Assembly (NCBI RefSeq): GCF_004795745.1 | Contig: NZ_SDGV01000017.1 | Span: forward strand, 186,001-250,000 | Direction: 5' to 3' | From: Vagococcus silagei | GTDB taxonomy: Bacteria; Bacillota; Bacilli; Lactobacillales; Vagococcaceae | Length of the DNA stretch: 64,000 nt | Shown: piece after piece, positions 16,351 to 27,912 of the stretch | Layout: every line of letters begins with the position of its first letter | How positions within the stretch are numbered: position 1 is the first letter of the stretch | Position numbers and translations under genes: made by a program | The notes under the pieces: model-generated | Databases searched by the model: none | The model's input: the letters and a program-made list of their open reading frames with translations, nothing else | What the model was told of the DNA's origin: nothing

Positions 16351-18194
16351 TTTCGGACGCGTTGTTTGACTAGGAATAGTGAATCGTGGGATGATATCCA
16401 GCGTCTTGGGATATCGAAGCGTCGCATTTTTTCGATTACTTCAACACCATTTAATCCATAACTTTGCCAATTTTCAAGGATATATTCTTGTTCAAAGTCA
16501 GTGAAATTAAAAATACAAAGACTTTCCTCATGATAGACTGCTCGATAAATCGCAAAAAGTGAGCGATCTGAGTTAAACATAAACTGACAATCTCCTTTTG
16601 AAAGAGAATCATGACTTTTACGAGTCACAATCCAATTTTGACACACTTGTGTTAACACTTTGTTTTGATTTAACCATGGGAAAAAGCGGCGATTATCTGG
16701 ATCAGCTTGTCCTGCTAAACCTACTTCGTCTCCATAATAAAGACACGGTACACCAGGCATCATAAATAGCAATGCAATTGCCAGTGCAACTTTTTTAAAT
16801 GAACCCTCACATTCAGTTAAAATTCGTTTAGTATCATGCGTTCCAATATTATTCAGCAGACTTTGATAAAAGTGAGTTGGATAATTTTCTTTTAACTGCA
16901 TCATCGCTAATGTAATTTCATCAATAGGTTTTCGCTCATTCACTAAATCTAATATTTGATCACGTAAAGGATAGTTCATCACACCATGTAAATCAGAATA
17001 TGAGGTATATTCTTTACGCTCACCGTATGCTACTTTATTTGAAGCATCTTCCCAAACCTCACCTATCAAAACTTGATCTGACATATCATTCATACGCTCA
17101 CGAATGCCTTTAATGAAATCATTTGGTAACTCGTCCACAACATCTAAACGCCAACCATCAATTTTGTAATCTTCCCAATAAGAAAGCACACTGTTTGTTG
17201 GACCATAAATAAACGTTTGATAGGATGGATCATGTTTATTTATTTGTGGGAGGTCCATAATACCCCACCATGCTTCATATTCATCAGGATAATTTAAAAA
17301 GGTAAACCAGTTGTAATATTTAGAATGCGGACTTTGGTAGGCACCCAACTCGTCATGAACGCCAGAATAGTTGAAATACTGACTATTACGACCAACATGT
17401 GAAAATACACCGTCCAAGATCAGATGCATCCCTTCATCATGAAGTGTTGCGACCAGGTCCTTAAATTCTTCGTTTGTCCCTAAAACAGGATCAATCTTAA
17501 AAAAATTATTTGTATCATAACGATGATTACTATTGGCTTCAAAAATAGGATTTAAATAAAGTGCTGTCACACCTAGTTCTTTCAAGTAGGGAATTTTTGC
17601 TTTAATTCCTTTTAAATTACCACCGTAAAAATCCCAACGGTCGATATCTCCATTCTCATCTTTCACATAACGAGGCAAGTCTTCTTCGGTACCGTAGATA
17701 AACGTATTTTTCTTTGGTGAATTAATTACCTTTTGTGCATTTCCATTATAAAAACGGTCTGGAAAAATTTGATAAAAAATGGCATCACGATACCACTCCG
17801 GAGCCCAATCTTCTGTTTCAAAACAAGTCAATTGATACCAGATAATTGCGCCTTCGTTTGTATATTGGTAGCCTTCGCCACCATTCTTACTATTACCATA
17901 ATACAAACAAAATTCTTGGCCATATTCGTTATAGGCTGTAATTTTAAAGTAATACCAATACAAACCACTACCTTTATCTGTTTGGTAGTGGTATTTGTAT
18001 TGATTGACGTCTGAATGCTCCATCATGTACTCGCTAGTTTCAATCCGATGGGTTTCTTTTCTTACAACTAGCGCGACAGATTTAATATATTCCTTAGAAT
18101 CTATTTTGATATTAAATTCAACTGAAGAATTTTCTGTTACAGCACCAAAAGGGTTTTTAAATTTTGGTAACCATGAATTATATTGAATATCCAA
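16347..18194 (-). CDS. GH13 alpha-glucan hydrolase (neopullulanase/amylase-like)
   Basis: A 615-residue intracellular GH13 enzyme; no signal peptide. An N-terminal beta domain of about 120 residues resembles CBM34. The conserved regions are DGVFSHVG (region I), GWRLDVVDE (II, nucleophile Asp), GEVWE (III, acid Glu) and IGTHDT (IV). It would hydrolyse alpha-1,4 and perhaps alpha-1,6 links in glycogen or dextrins. It lies 17 bp after glgP and closes the glycogen operon. Its stop abuts a palindromic repeat. Confidence 0.88.
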   Translation of the reverse strand: MDIQYNSWLPKFKNPFGAVTENSSVEFNIKIDSKEYIKSVALVVRKETHRIETSEYMMEHSDVNQYKYHYQTDKGSGLYWYYFKITAYNEYGQEFCLYYGNSKNGGEGYQYTNEGAIIWYQLTCFETEDWAPEWYRDAIFYQIFPDRFYNGNAQKVINSPKKNTFIYGTEEDLPRYVKDENGDIDRWDFYGGNLKGIKAKIPYLKELGVTALYLNPIFEANSNHRYDTNNFFKIDPVLGTNEEFKDLVATLHDEGMHLILDGVFSHVGRNSQYFNYSGVHDELGAYQSPHSKYYNWFTFLNYPDEYEAWWGIMDLPQINKHDPSYQTFIYGPTNSVLSYWEDYKIDGWRLDVVDELPNDFIKGIRERMNDMSDQVLIGEVWEDASNKVAYGERKEYTSYSDLHGVMNYPLRDQILDLVNERKPIDEITLAMMQLKENYPTHFYQSLLNNIGTHDTKRILTECEGSFKKVALAIALLFMMPGVPCLYYGDEVGLAGQADPDNRRFFPWLNQNKVLTQVCQNWIVTRKSHDSLSKGDCQFMFNSDRSLFAIYRAVYHEESLCIFNFTDFEQEYILENWQSYGLNGVEVIEKMRRFDIPRRWISSHDSLFLVKQRVRN

Positions 18195-18211
18195 AAATTT
18201 TCTTTCCCTTC

Positions 18212-20614
18212 TTAGCCTTTACGAACGGGTTCGATTTGCCAAATATCTTCAGCATATTTTCGCACTGTATTATCAGCAGAAAAATGTCCTGCATGCGCAA
18301 TATTAGTCAAGCTCATCTTGCCCCAACGTGCTTTGTCTTTATAATCAGCATCTAGTGACTCTTGTGCTTCGCAATAAGACATGAAATCTCTTAAGATAAA
18401 GAATTCATCATTATATTTAATCAATGAATCATAGATTTCTTGGCCTTCCATACGACTATTTGGTATTGTGCCATCAATAAAGGCATTTACAACACGATGA
18501 ATCACTGGATTATTGTTATAAATATCAGCAGAATTGTAATTTTGTTCATTGTAGTAACGATAAACTTCTGCTTCAGTTAACCCAAAGATTTTAATATTAT
18601 CGTCCCCAACAACATCTCTAATTTCAATATTCGCACCATCAAGTGTCGCCATTGTCACAGCACCATTTAACATAAATTTCATATTAGATGTACCTGAGGC
18701 TTCTTTAGATGCAAGTGAGATTTGTTCACTGACATCAGCTGCTGGAATAATCAATTCCGCTAAACTCACATTGTAGTTTTCTAAAAAGACAACTTTCAGT
18801 TTGCCATTAATTGAGGCATCGTTATTAATTAAATTAGCTGTTTCATTGATTAATTTAATAACTGATTTTGCAAAATGATAACTTGGCGCTGCTTTAGCTC
18901 CAAAAATGAAAACTCTTGGTGTTATATCTAAATCCGGATTTTCTTTTATATCAAGATAAAGTTTAATGATATGCATTAAGTTCATCAATTGACGTTTATA
19001 AGCATGTAGACGTTTGACTTGCACATCAAAAATAGCATCAGGTGACACTTCGATTCCTTTTGTTTCTTTGATATATTGTGCTAAACGTTTTTTGTTTTCT
19101 TTTTTAACTTTCGCCAAATCAGCATAAACTTTTTTATCATCAGCATGATTCAATAATAATTTTAAATCATCAGCATTTTTACGCCATGATTTACCAATAT
19201 ATTTATCTAACGTACTTGATAATAGTGGGTTACTAATTTGAGACCAACGTCTTTGCGCAATCCCATTGGTTTTATTATTAAAACGATCTGGGTAAATTGT
19301 GTAAAAATCTTTTAAAACGACTGATTTCAGCAAGTCCGAATGTAGTTTTGCCACACCGTTAATTGAATGCGTACCAATAATCGCCAAATGGGCCATATGA
19401 ACTTGTTTATTGCGAATAATTCGTGTTCTTTCAATTAATTCTGGATCAAAAACATGTGACCATTCTTCAACAAAACGGCGGTCAATTTCTTTAATAATTT
19501 GATAAATACGAGGACAAACTTCTTTCATCAATGAAATTTTCCATTTTTCTAAGGCTTCAGACATGATAGTATGGTTGGTATAACTCATCACTTTTGTTGT
19601 GACATCCCATGCTTTTTCCCAAGCCATGCCTTCTTCATCAACTAGTAAACGCATTAATTCAGGCACACACATTGCTGGATGAGTATCGTTAATATGAATC
19701 GCAATAAATTTATTCATCTCAGTCATTGGTAAACCTAAAGATTTATAATAGTGCAGAATACTTTGCATACCTGCTGACACAAAGAAATACTCTTGTGATA
19801 ATCTAAAGCGTAAACCAGCCTCATTAGAGTCATCTGGATATAAAACTGACGTTAAGTTTTCTAATTCTTTACGGTCTTCGAAGTTTTGGAAATTGATTTT
19901 GTCTTCTTCCGTCACTTCCGCACTCCAAAGTCTCATTGTGTTCACTGTGTCATTTTCATAACCTGTCATGCCTGTATCGTAAGGGATTGCCTTAATAGAA
20001 TAACCACCTTCATAAACAGGTTTCAATTGACCAGTTGGGGATTCTTTTAAATAAACATTGCCACCAAAATGAACATCGACAGCCTTGCTTTCACGACGAA
20101 CTTCCCAAATATTACGTTGATTTAACCATTCATCAGGTAACTCAACTTGGTAGCCATCAACAAACTTTTGTTTAAATAATCCGTATTCATAGCGAATACC
20201 ATTCCCATTACCTGGCATGCCAATTGAAGCTAGTGAATCCATGAAACAAGAAGCCAAACGACCTAACCCACCATTTCCAAGAGCCATATCTGGTTCTTCT
20301 TGAACTAAGTCTTCTAGATCAATATTCCATTCAACTAGTGCTTCTTGAACCATTTCTAGCATACCTAAATTCAAAAGATTACTCTTTAACATACGGCCTG
20401 GTAAAAATTCAATTGAAAAGTAATACACTTGTTTTTGTTCGTGATTTAAATAATCTTGACGTGTATGTTTCCAATCTGAACTATAGTAAGATTTGATAAC
20501 TTTACCTAACGTTTCATATAATTCAGTGCTTGATGCGTCCTCAATTGAGATTGCAAAACGGTCTTGCAATCTTTTTTCAAATTTTTCTTTAAACTCTTTT
20601 TTTGTAACTTTCAT
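18212..20614 (-). CDS. glgP: Glycogen phosphorylase
   Basis: An 800-residue GT35 enzyme of usual length that releases glucose 1-phosphate from glycogen chains. The PLP lysine region is EASGTSNMKFMLNGA, and GNGGLGRLASCFMDS near residue 113 forms part of the active-site floor. Fifth gene of the glycogen operon, 39 bp after glgA. Allows mobilisation of the polymer built by the upstream genes. Confidence 0.97.
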   Translation of the reverse strand: MKVTKKEFKEKFEKRLQDRFAISIEDASSTELYETLGKVIKSYYSSDWKHTRQDYLNHEQKQVYYFSIEFLPGRMLKSNLLNLGMLEMVQEALVEWNIDLEDLVQEEPDMALGNGGLGRLASCFMDSLASIGMPGNGNGIRYEYGLFKQKFVDGYQVELPDEWLNQRNIWEVRRESKAVDVHFGGNVYLKESPTGQLKPVYEGGYSIKAIPYDTGMTGYENDTVNTMRLWSAEVTEEDKINFQNFEDRKELENLTSVLYPDDSNEAGLRFRLSQEYFFVSAGMQSILHYYKSLGLPMTEMNKFIAIHINDTHPAMCVPELMRLLVDEEGMAWEKAWDVTTKVMSYTNHTIMSEALEKWKISLMKEVCPRIYQIIKEIDRRFVEEWSHVFDPELIERTRIIRNKQVHMAHLAIIGTHSINGVAKLHSDLLKSVVLKDFYTIYPDRFNNKTNGIAQRRWSQISNPLLSSTLDKYIGKSWRKNADDLKLLLNHADDKKVYADLAKVKKENKKRLAQYIKETKGIEVSPDAIFDVQVKRLHAYKRQLMNLMHIIKLYLDIKENPDLDITPRVFIFGAKAAPSYHFAKSVIKLINETANLINNDASINGKLKVVFLENYNVSLAELIIPAADVSEQISLASKEASGTSNMKFMLNGAVTMATLDGANIEIRDVVGDDNIKIFGLTEAEVYRYYNEQNYNSADIYNNNPVIHRVVNAFIDGTIPNSRMEGQEIYDSLIKYNDEFFILRDFMSYCEAQESLDADYKDKARWGKMSLTNIAHAGHFSADNTVRKYAEDIWQIEPVRKG

Positions 20615-20653
20615 AATTTCTATTTTTCCCTTTCAGTGCAGCTATAACTTTAT

Positions 20654-22087
20654 TTAGTATATGACATCATTGTATAGTGCGATATATTGGTTGCTGGAAT
20701 TACCCCAACTAAAATCTCTAGTCATTGCTTGAACCATCAATTGATGAAAAACTTCTTTTTCATCGATATATAGGAAGATTGCCCGTTTTAAAACTTCCAT
20801 CAAGAAGTAAGATTGGAAGTTACCAAAACCAAAACCAGTTCCTTCACCAGTAAATGGATTAAATGGTTCCACGCTATCTCGCAAACCACCAATTTCATGA
20901 ACAATTGGTAAGGTCCCATAACGCATTGAGATCATTTGAGATAAACCACATGGCTCAGTTGCAGATGGCATTAAGAATAGATCAGCGCCTGCATATATTT
21001 GTTGTGCCAATCCTTCATCAAATGAAATATTCATACTTGTTTTCTCAGGATACCAATACCCAAACTCCCTAAACTGGTCTTCAAACATTGGGTCACCTGT
21101 TCCCAGTAAGGCAATTTGAACATCAAACTGCAACAGATTAGACATTTCTTCCAGTAAAATATGGAAGCCTTTTTGATAAGTCAAGCGACTAACAATGCCG
21201 ATTAACGGCACATCATCTCGGACCGGCAAACCTAATCGTTGTTGTAATTCAGCTTTGTTTTTCTTCTTTAACTCAAGAGAATCTAAGCCATAATTTTGAA
21301 CCAAACGTGGATCAGTTTCAGGATTAAAATTATCATAATCAATCCCATTTAAAATACCTGATAATTTATAAGAAACCATTCGCAGAATTGGATCTAAACC
21401 AAAACCAAATTCAGGCGTTTGAATTTCTCCAGCATAACTTGGACTGACTGTTGTTACCTTATCAGCATATAGAATTCCCGCTTTCATAAAGTTAACAGCA
21501 TCATTGAAGCGAATCGTTCCATCATCGAAACGTTCTGTTCCCATGCCAAAAACTTCTGGTAAGATGTCACGACCATATTGACCTTGAAACTCTAAATTAT
21601 GAATTGTTAGAATTGATTTAATATTTTGATAAGCTTCAATCCAACCGAATTTTTCTTTTAATAAGTACGGAATCATCGCAGTATGATGGTCATTGAGATG
21701 TAGAACATCTGGAATAAAATCAATTTTTTCCATAGCGGCAATAATCGCCAGTTGGAAAAAAGCAAATTTTTCGCCATCATCATAATCGCCATAAATATTA
21801 GGTCGATCAAAATAATATTGATTGTCCACAAAATAGTAATCAATTGAATCATGATATAGATGTTTAATTCCACAATACTGTGTGCGCCAACCAACACCGA
21901 CTGTAAAACTACAAACATCTTCGGCTTGGTATTTAAATTCATCTGAAATTTTAGAAGAAAACGGTAAGATTACTCTGACATCCACGCCTTCTTTTTTCAA
22001 AGCTTTGGGTAGTGACCCTGCAACATCGCCTAAGCCACCGGTTTTAAAAAAAGGACTACATTCTGACGTACAAAATAATATTTTCAT
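20654..22087 (-). CDS. glgA: Glycogen synthase
   Basis: A 477-residue GT5 enzyme that extends alpha-1,4-glucan from ADP-glucose. The ADP-glucose loop KTGGLGDVAGSLPKAL (residues 16-31) and the C-terminal PSATEPCGLSQMISMRYG are diagnostic. Sits 3 bp after glgD, so translation is probably coupled. Confidence 0.97.
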   Translation of the reverse strand: MKILFCTSECSPFFKTGGLGDVAGSLPKALKKEGVDVRVILPFSSKISDEFKYQAEDVCSFTVGVGWRTQYCGIKHLYHDSIDYYFVDNQYYFDRPNIYGDYDDGEKFAFFQLAIIAAMEKIDFIPDVLHLNDHHTAMIPYLLKEKFGWIEAYQNIKSILTIHNLEFQGQYGRDILPEVFGMGTERFDDGTIRFNDAVNFMKAGILYADKVTTVSPSYAGEIQTPEFGFGLDPILRMVSYKLSGILNGIDYDNFNPETDPRLVQNYGLDSLELKKKNKAELQQRLGLPVRDDVPLIGIVSRLTYQKGFHILLEEMSNLLQFDVQIALLGTGDPMFEDQFREFGYWYPEKTSMNISFDEGLAQQIYAGADLFLMPSATEPCGLSQMISMRYGTLPIVHEIGGLRDSVEPFNPFTGEGTGFGFGNFQSYFLMEVLKRAIFLYIDEKEVFHQLMVQAMTRDFSWGNSSNQYIALYNDVIY

Positions 22088-22090
22088 TAA

Positions 22091-23242
22091 TTAAGCCTCC
22101 ACTTGAATAATATCTTCTGAAATGTGCGCATTTTTCTTAACCACAACTGGGTTTGCTTCTGTCCCAATTACTTTGACACCTTCTTCAATCACCACGTTTT
22201 TATCAAGAATTGCATAATTCACAACTGCATTTTTCTTAATCACAACATTAGCCATGCCGATTGAATCTTTCATTTCAGCGCCTTCTTCAATCACTGTTTT
22301 GGCCGCTAAAATTGAGTGTTCGACTTTTCCGTAAATTAAGCCTCCTGGCGAAACTTGGCTGTTTTTAACATCACAATTTTTTGAGTAATACGTTGGTACC
22401 GCATTGATATTTTTCATGTAAATCCGTTTACTTGAATGAAGTAATGACATAAATTGTTTCGATTCAAGCATCGCCATATTAGCATCATAATAAGATTTAA
22501 TATCGACAATATTGCTTAAGAAACCTGTGTATTCATAAGTCCACGTTGGTTCAGTCTCAATCATTTTAGATAGACATTCTTGCAGCGAAACTGCCACTTT
22601 TTCTGAACGTCCTTGTTTCAACTCATTAATCAGCCAATCTGTTTTCACAATAAAAATATTCATAAATAGATTTTTGATTTCTTGATCTTGAGCTGTTTCT
22701 TGATATTCTTTCGTTGATGTTACTTCGCCATTTTCAGAAATATCTAAAACTAAATCTTCGGCAATAATAGCTTCTTTTGGCATTTTTTTATAAACAACGG
22801 TAACACCATCAGGATTTTGTTTATGAATATCACGAACTTCGGTTAAATCAATGTTGTATAACATTTTATTACCAATAAAAACCGTAAACTCAGAATTTGA
22901 TTTCTCCAAATATTCGATGATGGCATCATAATAGTGTTCTTCACCATCTTTGTCATACTCTGATTCTTGGAAAAAGTGAACAAAGAAACGGTTTGGTAAA
23001 CTGTTCAAGTTCCATTCTTTCCCACCACGAATATGGTCAAACACCGATTGTGTCATGCCTTGTTTGAAAATCATATAAATTGAATTAATGCCAGCATCCA
23101 CAACATTTGATAACGTAAAGTCAACCATACGGTACATGCCATCATATGGTAATAAAGAGACGGGACGTTTATTTGTTAAAGGTAATAATGAATCATACTC
23201 TGTAATATCTCCAATAATTGCACACATTTTATTAGTCTTCAT
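22091..23242 (-). CDS. glgD: GlgD, regulatory subunit-like ADP-glucose pyrophosphorylase paralogue
   Basis: A 383-residue GlgC paralogue. It keeps the nucleotidyltransferase fold and C-terminal left-handed beta helix, but the N-terminal phosphate loop ([11 protein letters not shown] in GlgC) is replaced by a divergent sequence ([16 protein letters not shown]). This is how Firmicute GlgD proteins differ: they associate with GlgC and modulate it. Overlaps glgC by 11 bp. Confidence 0.92.
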   Translation of the reverse strand: MKTNKMCAIIGDITEYDSLLPLTNKRPVSLLPYDGMYRMVDFTLSNVVDAGINSIYMIFKQGMTQSVFDHIRGGKEWNLNSLPNRFFVHFFQESEYDKDGEEHYYDAIIEYLEKSNSEFTVFIGNKMLYNIDLTEVRDIHKQNPDGVTVVYKKMPKEAIIAEDLVLDISENGEVTSTKEYQETAQDQEIKNLFMNIFIVKTDWLINELKQGRSEKVAVSLQECLSKMIETEPTWTYEYTGFLSNIVDIKSYYDANMAMLESKQFMSLLHSSKRIYMKNINAVPTYYSKNCDVKNSQVSPGGLIYGKVEHSILAAKTVIEEGAEMKDSIGMANVVIKKNAVVNYAILDKNVVIEEGVKVIGTEANPVVVKKNAHISEDIIQVEA

Positions 23243-24374
23243 TGCTACACACTCCTATAACTTCTCCATTTCCAACGACAGCAATTTCTTCATCGCCTTC
23301 AATCACTGCAAGATCACCGACAACTGCATTTTCACCCACGATTGCACGGTAAATTGAAGCGCCTTTACCAATTCGAGCACCTGGCATGATGATACTATCG
23401 ACAACTTTTGCATCATCACGAACTTGGGCGTCCGTTGAAATGATACTGTGATTAACCTCACCTGCAATATAGCAGCCGTTTGAAATTAATGATTCAGAAA
23501 CAAAGGCACTTGAACTTAAATATTGTGGTGGGGATACACGGTGACGTGTGCTAATTTTCCAATTAGGGTCACGCATATTTAACTCATTGTCAGGTAAAAT
23601 AAATTCCATATTGGCTTGCCACAATGATTCCACTGTACCAACGTCTTTCCAATAACCTTCAAAATTATAAGCATAGACACGTTCGCCACTGTTGATGTAT
23701 GAAGGAATCACATGTTTACCAAAATCTAACATTTCACCATCTTTTTGATGACTTGTCAGTAAAACTTCACGTAGATAAGCCCAATTGAAAATATAAATTC
23801 CCATTGAAGCTAAGTTATTTTTTGGTTCTTCAGGTTTTTCTTCAAATTCAATTACTCGATTATGTTCATCAGTATTCATAATACCGAAGCGAGAAGCCTC
23901 TTCCATTGGCACTTCAATTACTGAAACTGTTAGTGAGGCATTATTTTCTTTGTGTGCTTCTAACATTTTTTCATAATCCATTGTATAAATATGGTCGCCG
24001 GATAAAACTAAAACATACTCAGGACTTACGCGATCAATAAAATCCATATTTTGGAAAATAGCATGGGCCGTTCCTTCAAACCATTTACTACCATCATTGG
24101 CAGAGAATGGTTGTAACACTGTTAAACCAGCATTTAAGCCATCTAATCCCCAGCTATCTCCATTACTTAAATGAGAATTTAAAACAAGTGGTTCGTATTG
24201 CGTAATAACCCCCACGTTGTAGATATTGGAATTGACACAGTTACTTAAGGTAAAATCAATAATACGATAACGACCACCAAATGGTACTGCAGGTTTGGCA
24301 ATGTTTTGGGTTAACTTTCCTAAACGAGATCCTTTACCACCTGCTAAAATCATTGCTAAAATTTCTGTTTTCAT
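23232..24374 (-). CDS. glgC: Glucose-1-phosphate adenylyltransferase
   Basis: A 380-residue enzyme that makes ADP-glucose, the donor for GlgA. The catalytic loop [12 protein letters not shown] is at residues 11-22, with the substrate motifs [11 protein letters not shown]-like EGTAHAIFQ and FEEKPEEP. The C-terminal half is a hexapeptide beta helix. Second gene of the operon, 47 bp after glgB. Confidence 0.97.
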   Translation of the reverse strand: MKTEILAMILAGGKGSRLGKLTQNIAKPAVPFGGRYRIIDFTLSNCVNSNIYNVGVITQYEPLVLNSHLSNGDSWGLDGLNAGLTVLQPFSANDGSKWFEGTAHAIFQNMDFIDRVSPEYVLVLSGDHIYTMDYEKMLEAHKENNASLTVSVIEVPMEEASRFGIMNTDEHNRVIEFEEKPEEPKNNLASMGIYIFNWAYLREVLLTSHQKDGEMLDFGKHVIPSYINSGERVYAYNFEGYWKDVGTVESLWQANMEFILPDNELNMRDPNWKISTRHRVSPPQYLSSSAFVSESLISNGCYIAGEVNHSIISTDAQVRDDAKVVDSIIMPGARIGKGASIYRAIVGENAVVGDLAVIEGDEEIAVVGNGEVIGVCSNED

Positions 24375-24421
24375 ATTGACTTGATGAAGTAGACCTTCAT
24401 CATCCTCCTCTCAAATAATCC

Positions 24422-26341
24422 TTATTTTTTTCGGTTCACTTGAATATCTACTGGTTTTAATATAATCGCGCCCAAGGCTGGCACAGTCGTATTAATTGAC
24501 TGTTCAAAATGTTTAAATACATTGTTCTTCGTTTCACAATCTGGGTTATGATACTCCCATGTGCCACCAAATTCTTTCATCTCTGTATTAAGCACTTCTT
24601 CATACGTTCCTTTGTACGGCACTCCAATTTGAAAATCAACACGTTCGACTGGTGTCATATTTAAAATAACGATTAAAAAGTCTTTGGTTCGTTTACCATG
24701 CCTAATAAATGAAAGGACACTATCATCCCGATTATCAGCATCAATAAATTCGATCGTTTGACAGTTTTCTTCCTCTTCCCATAATGGCGCAGACTGTTTA
24801 TAGAATTCATTGAGACAAGATGTAAACGTTTGCATTTTAGCGTTCATATCGTCTTCCAAATCAACCCATTCCAGTTCTTCATCATACTTCCATTCCAAAA
24901 ATTGTCCCCATTCACTTCCCATAAAGAGCAATTTCTTGCCGGGATGGGTCATCATAAAGGTATACAGGTTGCGGAGTTGCGCAAATTGTTTATAACGATC
25001 ACCCCACATTTTATGCATCAAACTTTTCTTACCATGTACCACTTCATCATGTGAAAGTGGTAGGATAAAACGTTCCTCCATCATATACATAAATGAAAAA
25101 GTTACTAAATTAAAATTATCACGTCTAAACAATGGATCCATTTCGTAAAAGCGTAAGACATCATTCATCCAGCCCATGTTCCACTTGTAGTCAAAACCTA
25201 ATGAATCTTCGTGTTTACTAGTGATTCGCGTTTCTGAAGAACTTTCTTCAGCAATCATTAATACATCTGGTGCTTCACTTTTGATAACAGCATTCAAGCG
25301 TTTTAAAAAATAATAGCCTTCTAAATTAGTTAAGCCACCTTCATGATTCAACATGAATGGTCCATCATCATAATTACGATAAATCATACTTGATACTGCA
25401 TCAACACGAACACCATCGATATGATATTCCTGAATCCAATATAAAATACTAGAAATTAAAAAACTTTGAACTTCAGGTTTTCCTAAATCAAAATTGATGG
25501 ATCCCCAACGCCTGTTTTGTGCTCTATTTTCATCGAAATACTCAAATTGAGCAGTGCCATCATAATAAGCAAGTGCATCGTCATTCACACAGAAATGACC
25601 TGGTACCCAATCTACGATGACGCCAATATTTTTCACATGACACGCCTCGACAAATGCTTTAAACTCTTCTGGTGTTCCATACTCTGAACATAACGCAAAA
25701 TAGCCAATTAATTGGTAACCCCAGGATTGATCTAACGGGTGTTCCATCAAAGGCATAAATTCAACATGCGTGTAATTCATTTTTTCAAGATACGGAATGA
25801 GTGTTTCAGTTAGTTCCTTAAAGCCATACGGTTTACCACTCTCAGAATGTTTAAATGAACTTGCATGAACTTCATAAATGTTTAATGGTCGTTTGTAGTG
25901 ATTGCTACGTTTGCGACGGCCACGCCATAGACCATCTTTCCATTTCTTTTCTTTCTCGATATAAACTCTTGCAGCATTTCCTGGTCTTTTTTCAAACACT
26001 TTGGCATAAGGATCAATTTTCATAATCTTGCGACCCGTGCTTTGGGTTACATGATATTTGTATAAATCCATTTCTTTTGGCAGATTTGTGGTGATCTCCC
26101 AAATTCCAGTTTGTTCGTCTTTAGACATCGGTAGTGAATCTTCCCACTCATTAAAATCTCCAACGAGAAAAACTTCGAGCGCATTTGGTGCCCAAACTCT
26201 AAATGTATAATAAACAACTTTATCAACCATGAGCTGATGAACACCTAGAATTTCTTGACTCTTAAAATTTTCACCTGTCAAGATTAACTCTTTGTCTGAA
26301 GAAGAGAATTCACTTGGTACATGCGAATCTTGAATTTTCAT
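24422..26341 (-). CDS. glgB: 1,4-alpha-glucan branching enzyme
   Basis: A 639-residue GH13 enzyme introducing alpha-1,6 branches. An N-terminal CBM48 ([19 protein letters not shown]) is followed by the catalytic barrel with [18 protein letters not shown] (nucleophile Asp), AEESS (acid Glu) and [12 protein letters not shown]. First gene of the glycogen operon. GGGTGAT precedes the ATG. A cre-like TGAAAGTTTTTTCA (26462-26475) upstream hints at catabolite control, weakly. Confidence 0.96.
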   Translation of the reverse strand: MKIQDSHVPSEFSSSDKELILTGENFKSQEILGVHQLMVDKVVYYTFRVWAPNALEVFLVGDFNEWEDSLPMSKDEQTGIWEITTNLPKEMDLYKYHVTQSTGRKIMKIDPYAKVFEKRPGNAARVYIEKEKKWKDGLWRGRRKRSNHYKRPLNIYEVHASSFKHSESGKPYGFKELTETLIPYLEKMNYTHVEFMPLMEHPLDQSWGYQLIGYFALCSEYGTPEEFKAFVEACHVKNIGVIVDWVPGHFCVNDDALAYYDGTAQFEYFDENRAQNRRWGSINFDLGKPEVQSFLISSILYWIQEYHIDGVRVDAVSSMIYRNYDDGPFMLNHEGGLTNLEGYYFLKRLNAVIKSEAPDVLMIAEESSSETRITSKHEDSLGFDYKWNMGWMNDVLRFYEMDPLFRRDNFNLVTFSFMYMMEERFILPLSHDEVVHGKKSLMHKMWGDRYKQFAQLRNLYTFMMTHPGKKLLFMGSEWGQFLEWKYDEELEWVDLEDDMNAKMQTFTSCLNEFYKQSAPLWEEEENCQTIEFIDADNRDDSVLSFIRHGKRTKDFLIVILNMTPVERVDFQIGVPYKGTYEEVLNTEMKEFGGTWEYHNPDCETKNNVFKHFEQSINTTVPALGAIILKPVDIQVNRKK

Positions 26342-26605
26342 AGATTAAACATCACCCTTTCCCACTTATTACAAACAACTATACAAACGCCTGTTCGGAG
26401 TTTTATAAAAGTTGTTTATACTATATTTTAACACATAAACGTAACTAAAGTTCATTAACTGTGAAAGTTTTTTCATTATCTACTAAAAATCCGCATAACT
26501 ATTCAAAACCAAATAACAAAACAAATTCCTGATGCCTAAAAGTGATGTGAATTGCATTCATTTCTTCAATTCACTATAATGAAAAAAACAAGAGGAGGCG
26601 CTGGC

Positions 26606-27352
26606 ATGCAACTATCAGTTACTATTCTAGAAAACGAAACCATCATTCAACACGATAATGAAGATTTGACTTTAACAATCACTCCAAAACCACATCTTGA
26701 ACAAATAAACTTAGGTATCAGTGGAACAGAAATTGTTGGGATTGGAACTAACCTCAAAGAAGCATATGATACATATATTTCGCTTGCGATTCCTTGGGAA
26801 ATTGAGCAAAGTCATCTCATGACTACCTTAGCAGAAATTGCGCTTGATTCTGGTGTAAAACTGAAAGAGCAACCAAAGTTAGAAGCAATAGCTAAAAATC
26901 ATTACCCGCAAACCGAAACACTTACAGAAAATATTACAAAAATTTTGAATACATTCGGCTATTCTCTAATTAAAATTAAGAAAAAACCCGCTAAAGCAGT
27001 TCATCGTTGGTCCAAAGATATTGCTAATATTGATTTTTATGTTGATTATAAAGGGGCAAAAGCTGTTTGTCGCTGGCAAAAACGCCAAGAAATGTTGATT
27101 AAAAAAGGAGCACAAATCGTCGTTGATCCACCATTAAATAAAGATGGCAGTTTAGGTTTTGCTGCCAAATTCACACTTTCAATTCGCGAATTAAATCAAG
27201 CCAAAATAAAGAATGGCATGACGACAGAAGATATTATTTTGAAAAGTGTAAATGAAGTTGGTAATTTCTTATACTTTGCAGGTACAAATAGTTGGCTTGT
27301 ATTAAAAGACAAAGATGGTAAAACCATTGATGAATATACAGTTGTTAAATAA
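26606..27352 (+). CDS. Uncharacterised protein
   Basis: A 248-residue cytoplasmic protein that I cannot assign. The N-terminal part is beta-rich (QLSVTILENETIIQHDNEDL). The C-terminal part has a basic stretch (SLIKIKKKPAKAVHRWSKD) and ends IDEYTVVK. AGAGGAGG is well spaced for the ATG at 26606. It is followed closely by a GNAT acetyltransferase and a lipoprotein on the same strand, probably one transcript. Confidence 0.7.
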   Translation: MQLSVTILENETIIQHDNEDLTLTITPKPHLEQINLGISGTEIVGIGTNLKEAYDTYISLAIPWEIEQSHLMTTLAEIALDSGVKLKEQPKLEAIAKNHYPQTETLTENITKILNTFGYSLIKIKKKPAKAVHRWSKDIANIDFYVDYKGAKAVCRWQKRQEMLIKKGAQIVVDPPLNKDGSLGFAAKFTLSIRELNQAKIKNGMTTEDIILKSVNEVGNFLYFAGTNSWLVLKDKDGKTIDEYTVVK

Positions 27353-27374
27353 TTAAAAGGAGTCAGTGACTATT

Positions 27375-27899
27375 ATGATTTTAGAAACACCGCGCTTAAT
27401 CATTAGACCATTAGAATCGGGTGATTTAGAAGCCTTTTTAGCTTATGTTTCTGATGAAAAAACAATGCATTATCTCCCAGAAGAACCCTTTAATAAAACT
27501 CAAGCATTCGATTTTATTAGCAAACACCAAGGCACCCAAGCTGAAGCTTTTGCCCTCGTCTCAAAAGACACACAACAACTTATTGGTCACTTCATTTTCG
27601 AAAAATACTTTGGTGACCATACTTATGAAATTGGCTGGGTTTTAAATCCTAAGTTTCATTCTCAAGGATATGCAACAGAGGCTGCCAAAGCCATCATTCA
27701 ATATGGTTTCGAGGATTTGGGACTCCATCGCATTGTCGCAACTTGTCAACCTGAAAACATTCCATCATATCGTGTCATGGAAAAAGCTGGCATGCGTAAA
27801 GAAGGATTTTTCAAAGCCTGTATTCCGACCAAAGACGGATGGTGGGACGAATACTACTATGCTATCCTTGAAACAGAATATTTTAATCAAAAACTTTAA
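27375..27899 (+). CDS. GNAT-family N-acetyltransferase (RimJ/RimL-like)
   Basis: About 174 residues. It begins ILETPRLIIRPL, typical of the RimJ/RimL group, and carries the acetyl-CoA region around SQGYATEAAKAII and the C-terminal IPSYRVMEKAGMRKEG. The start is ambiguous: GTG 27366 is close to AAGGAG, while ATG 27375 gives the usual family N-terminus. Substrate may be a protein N-terminus or a small amine. Confidence 0.88.
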   Translation: MILETPRLIIRPLESGDLEAFLAYVSDEKTMHYLPEEPFNKTQAFDFISKHQGTQAEAFALVSKDTQQLIGHFIFEKYFGDHTYEIGWVLNPKFHSQGYATEAAKAIIQYGFEDLGLHRIVATCQPENIPSYRVMEKAGMRKEGFFKACIPTKDGWWDEYYYAILETEYFNQKL

Positions 27900-27912
27900 G
27901 GAGGTTATTCAT

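Noticed and set aside
22091-23242. glgD as a decayed duplicate of glgC
   Set aside because: The frame is intact, tightly coupled, and its divergent loop is the normal feature of Firmicute GlgD subunits.
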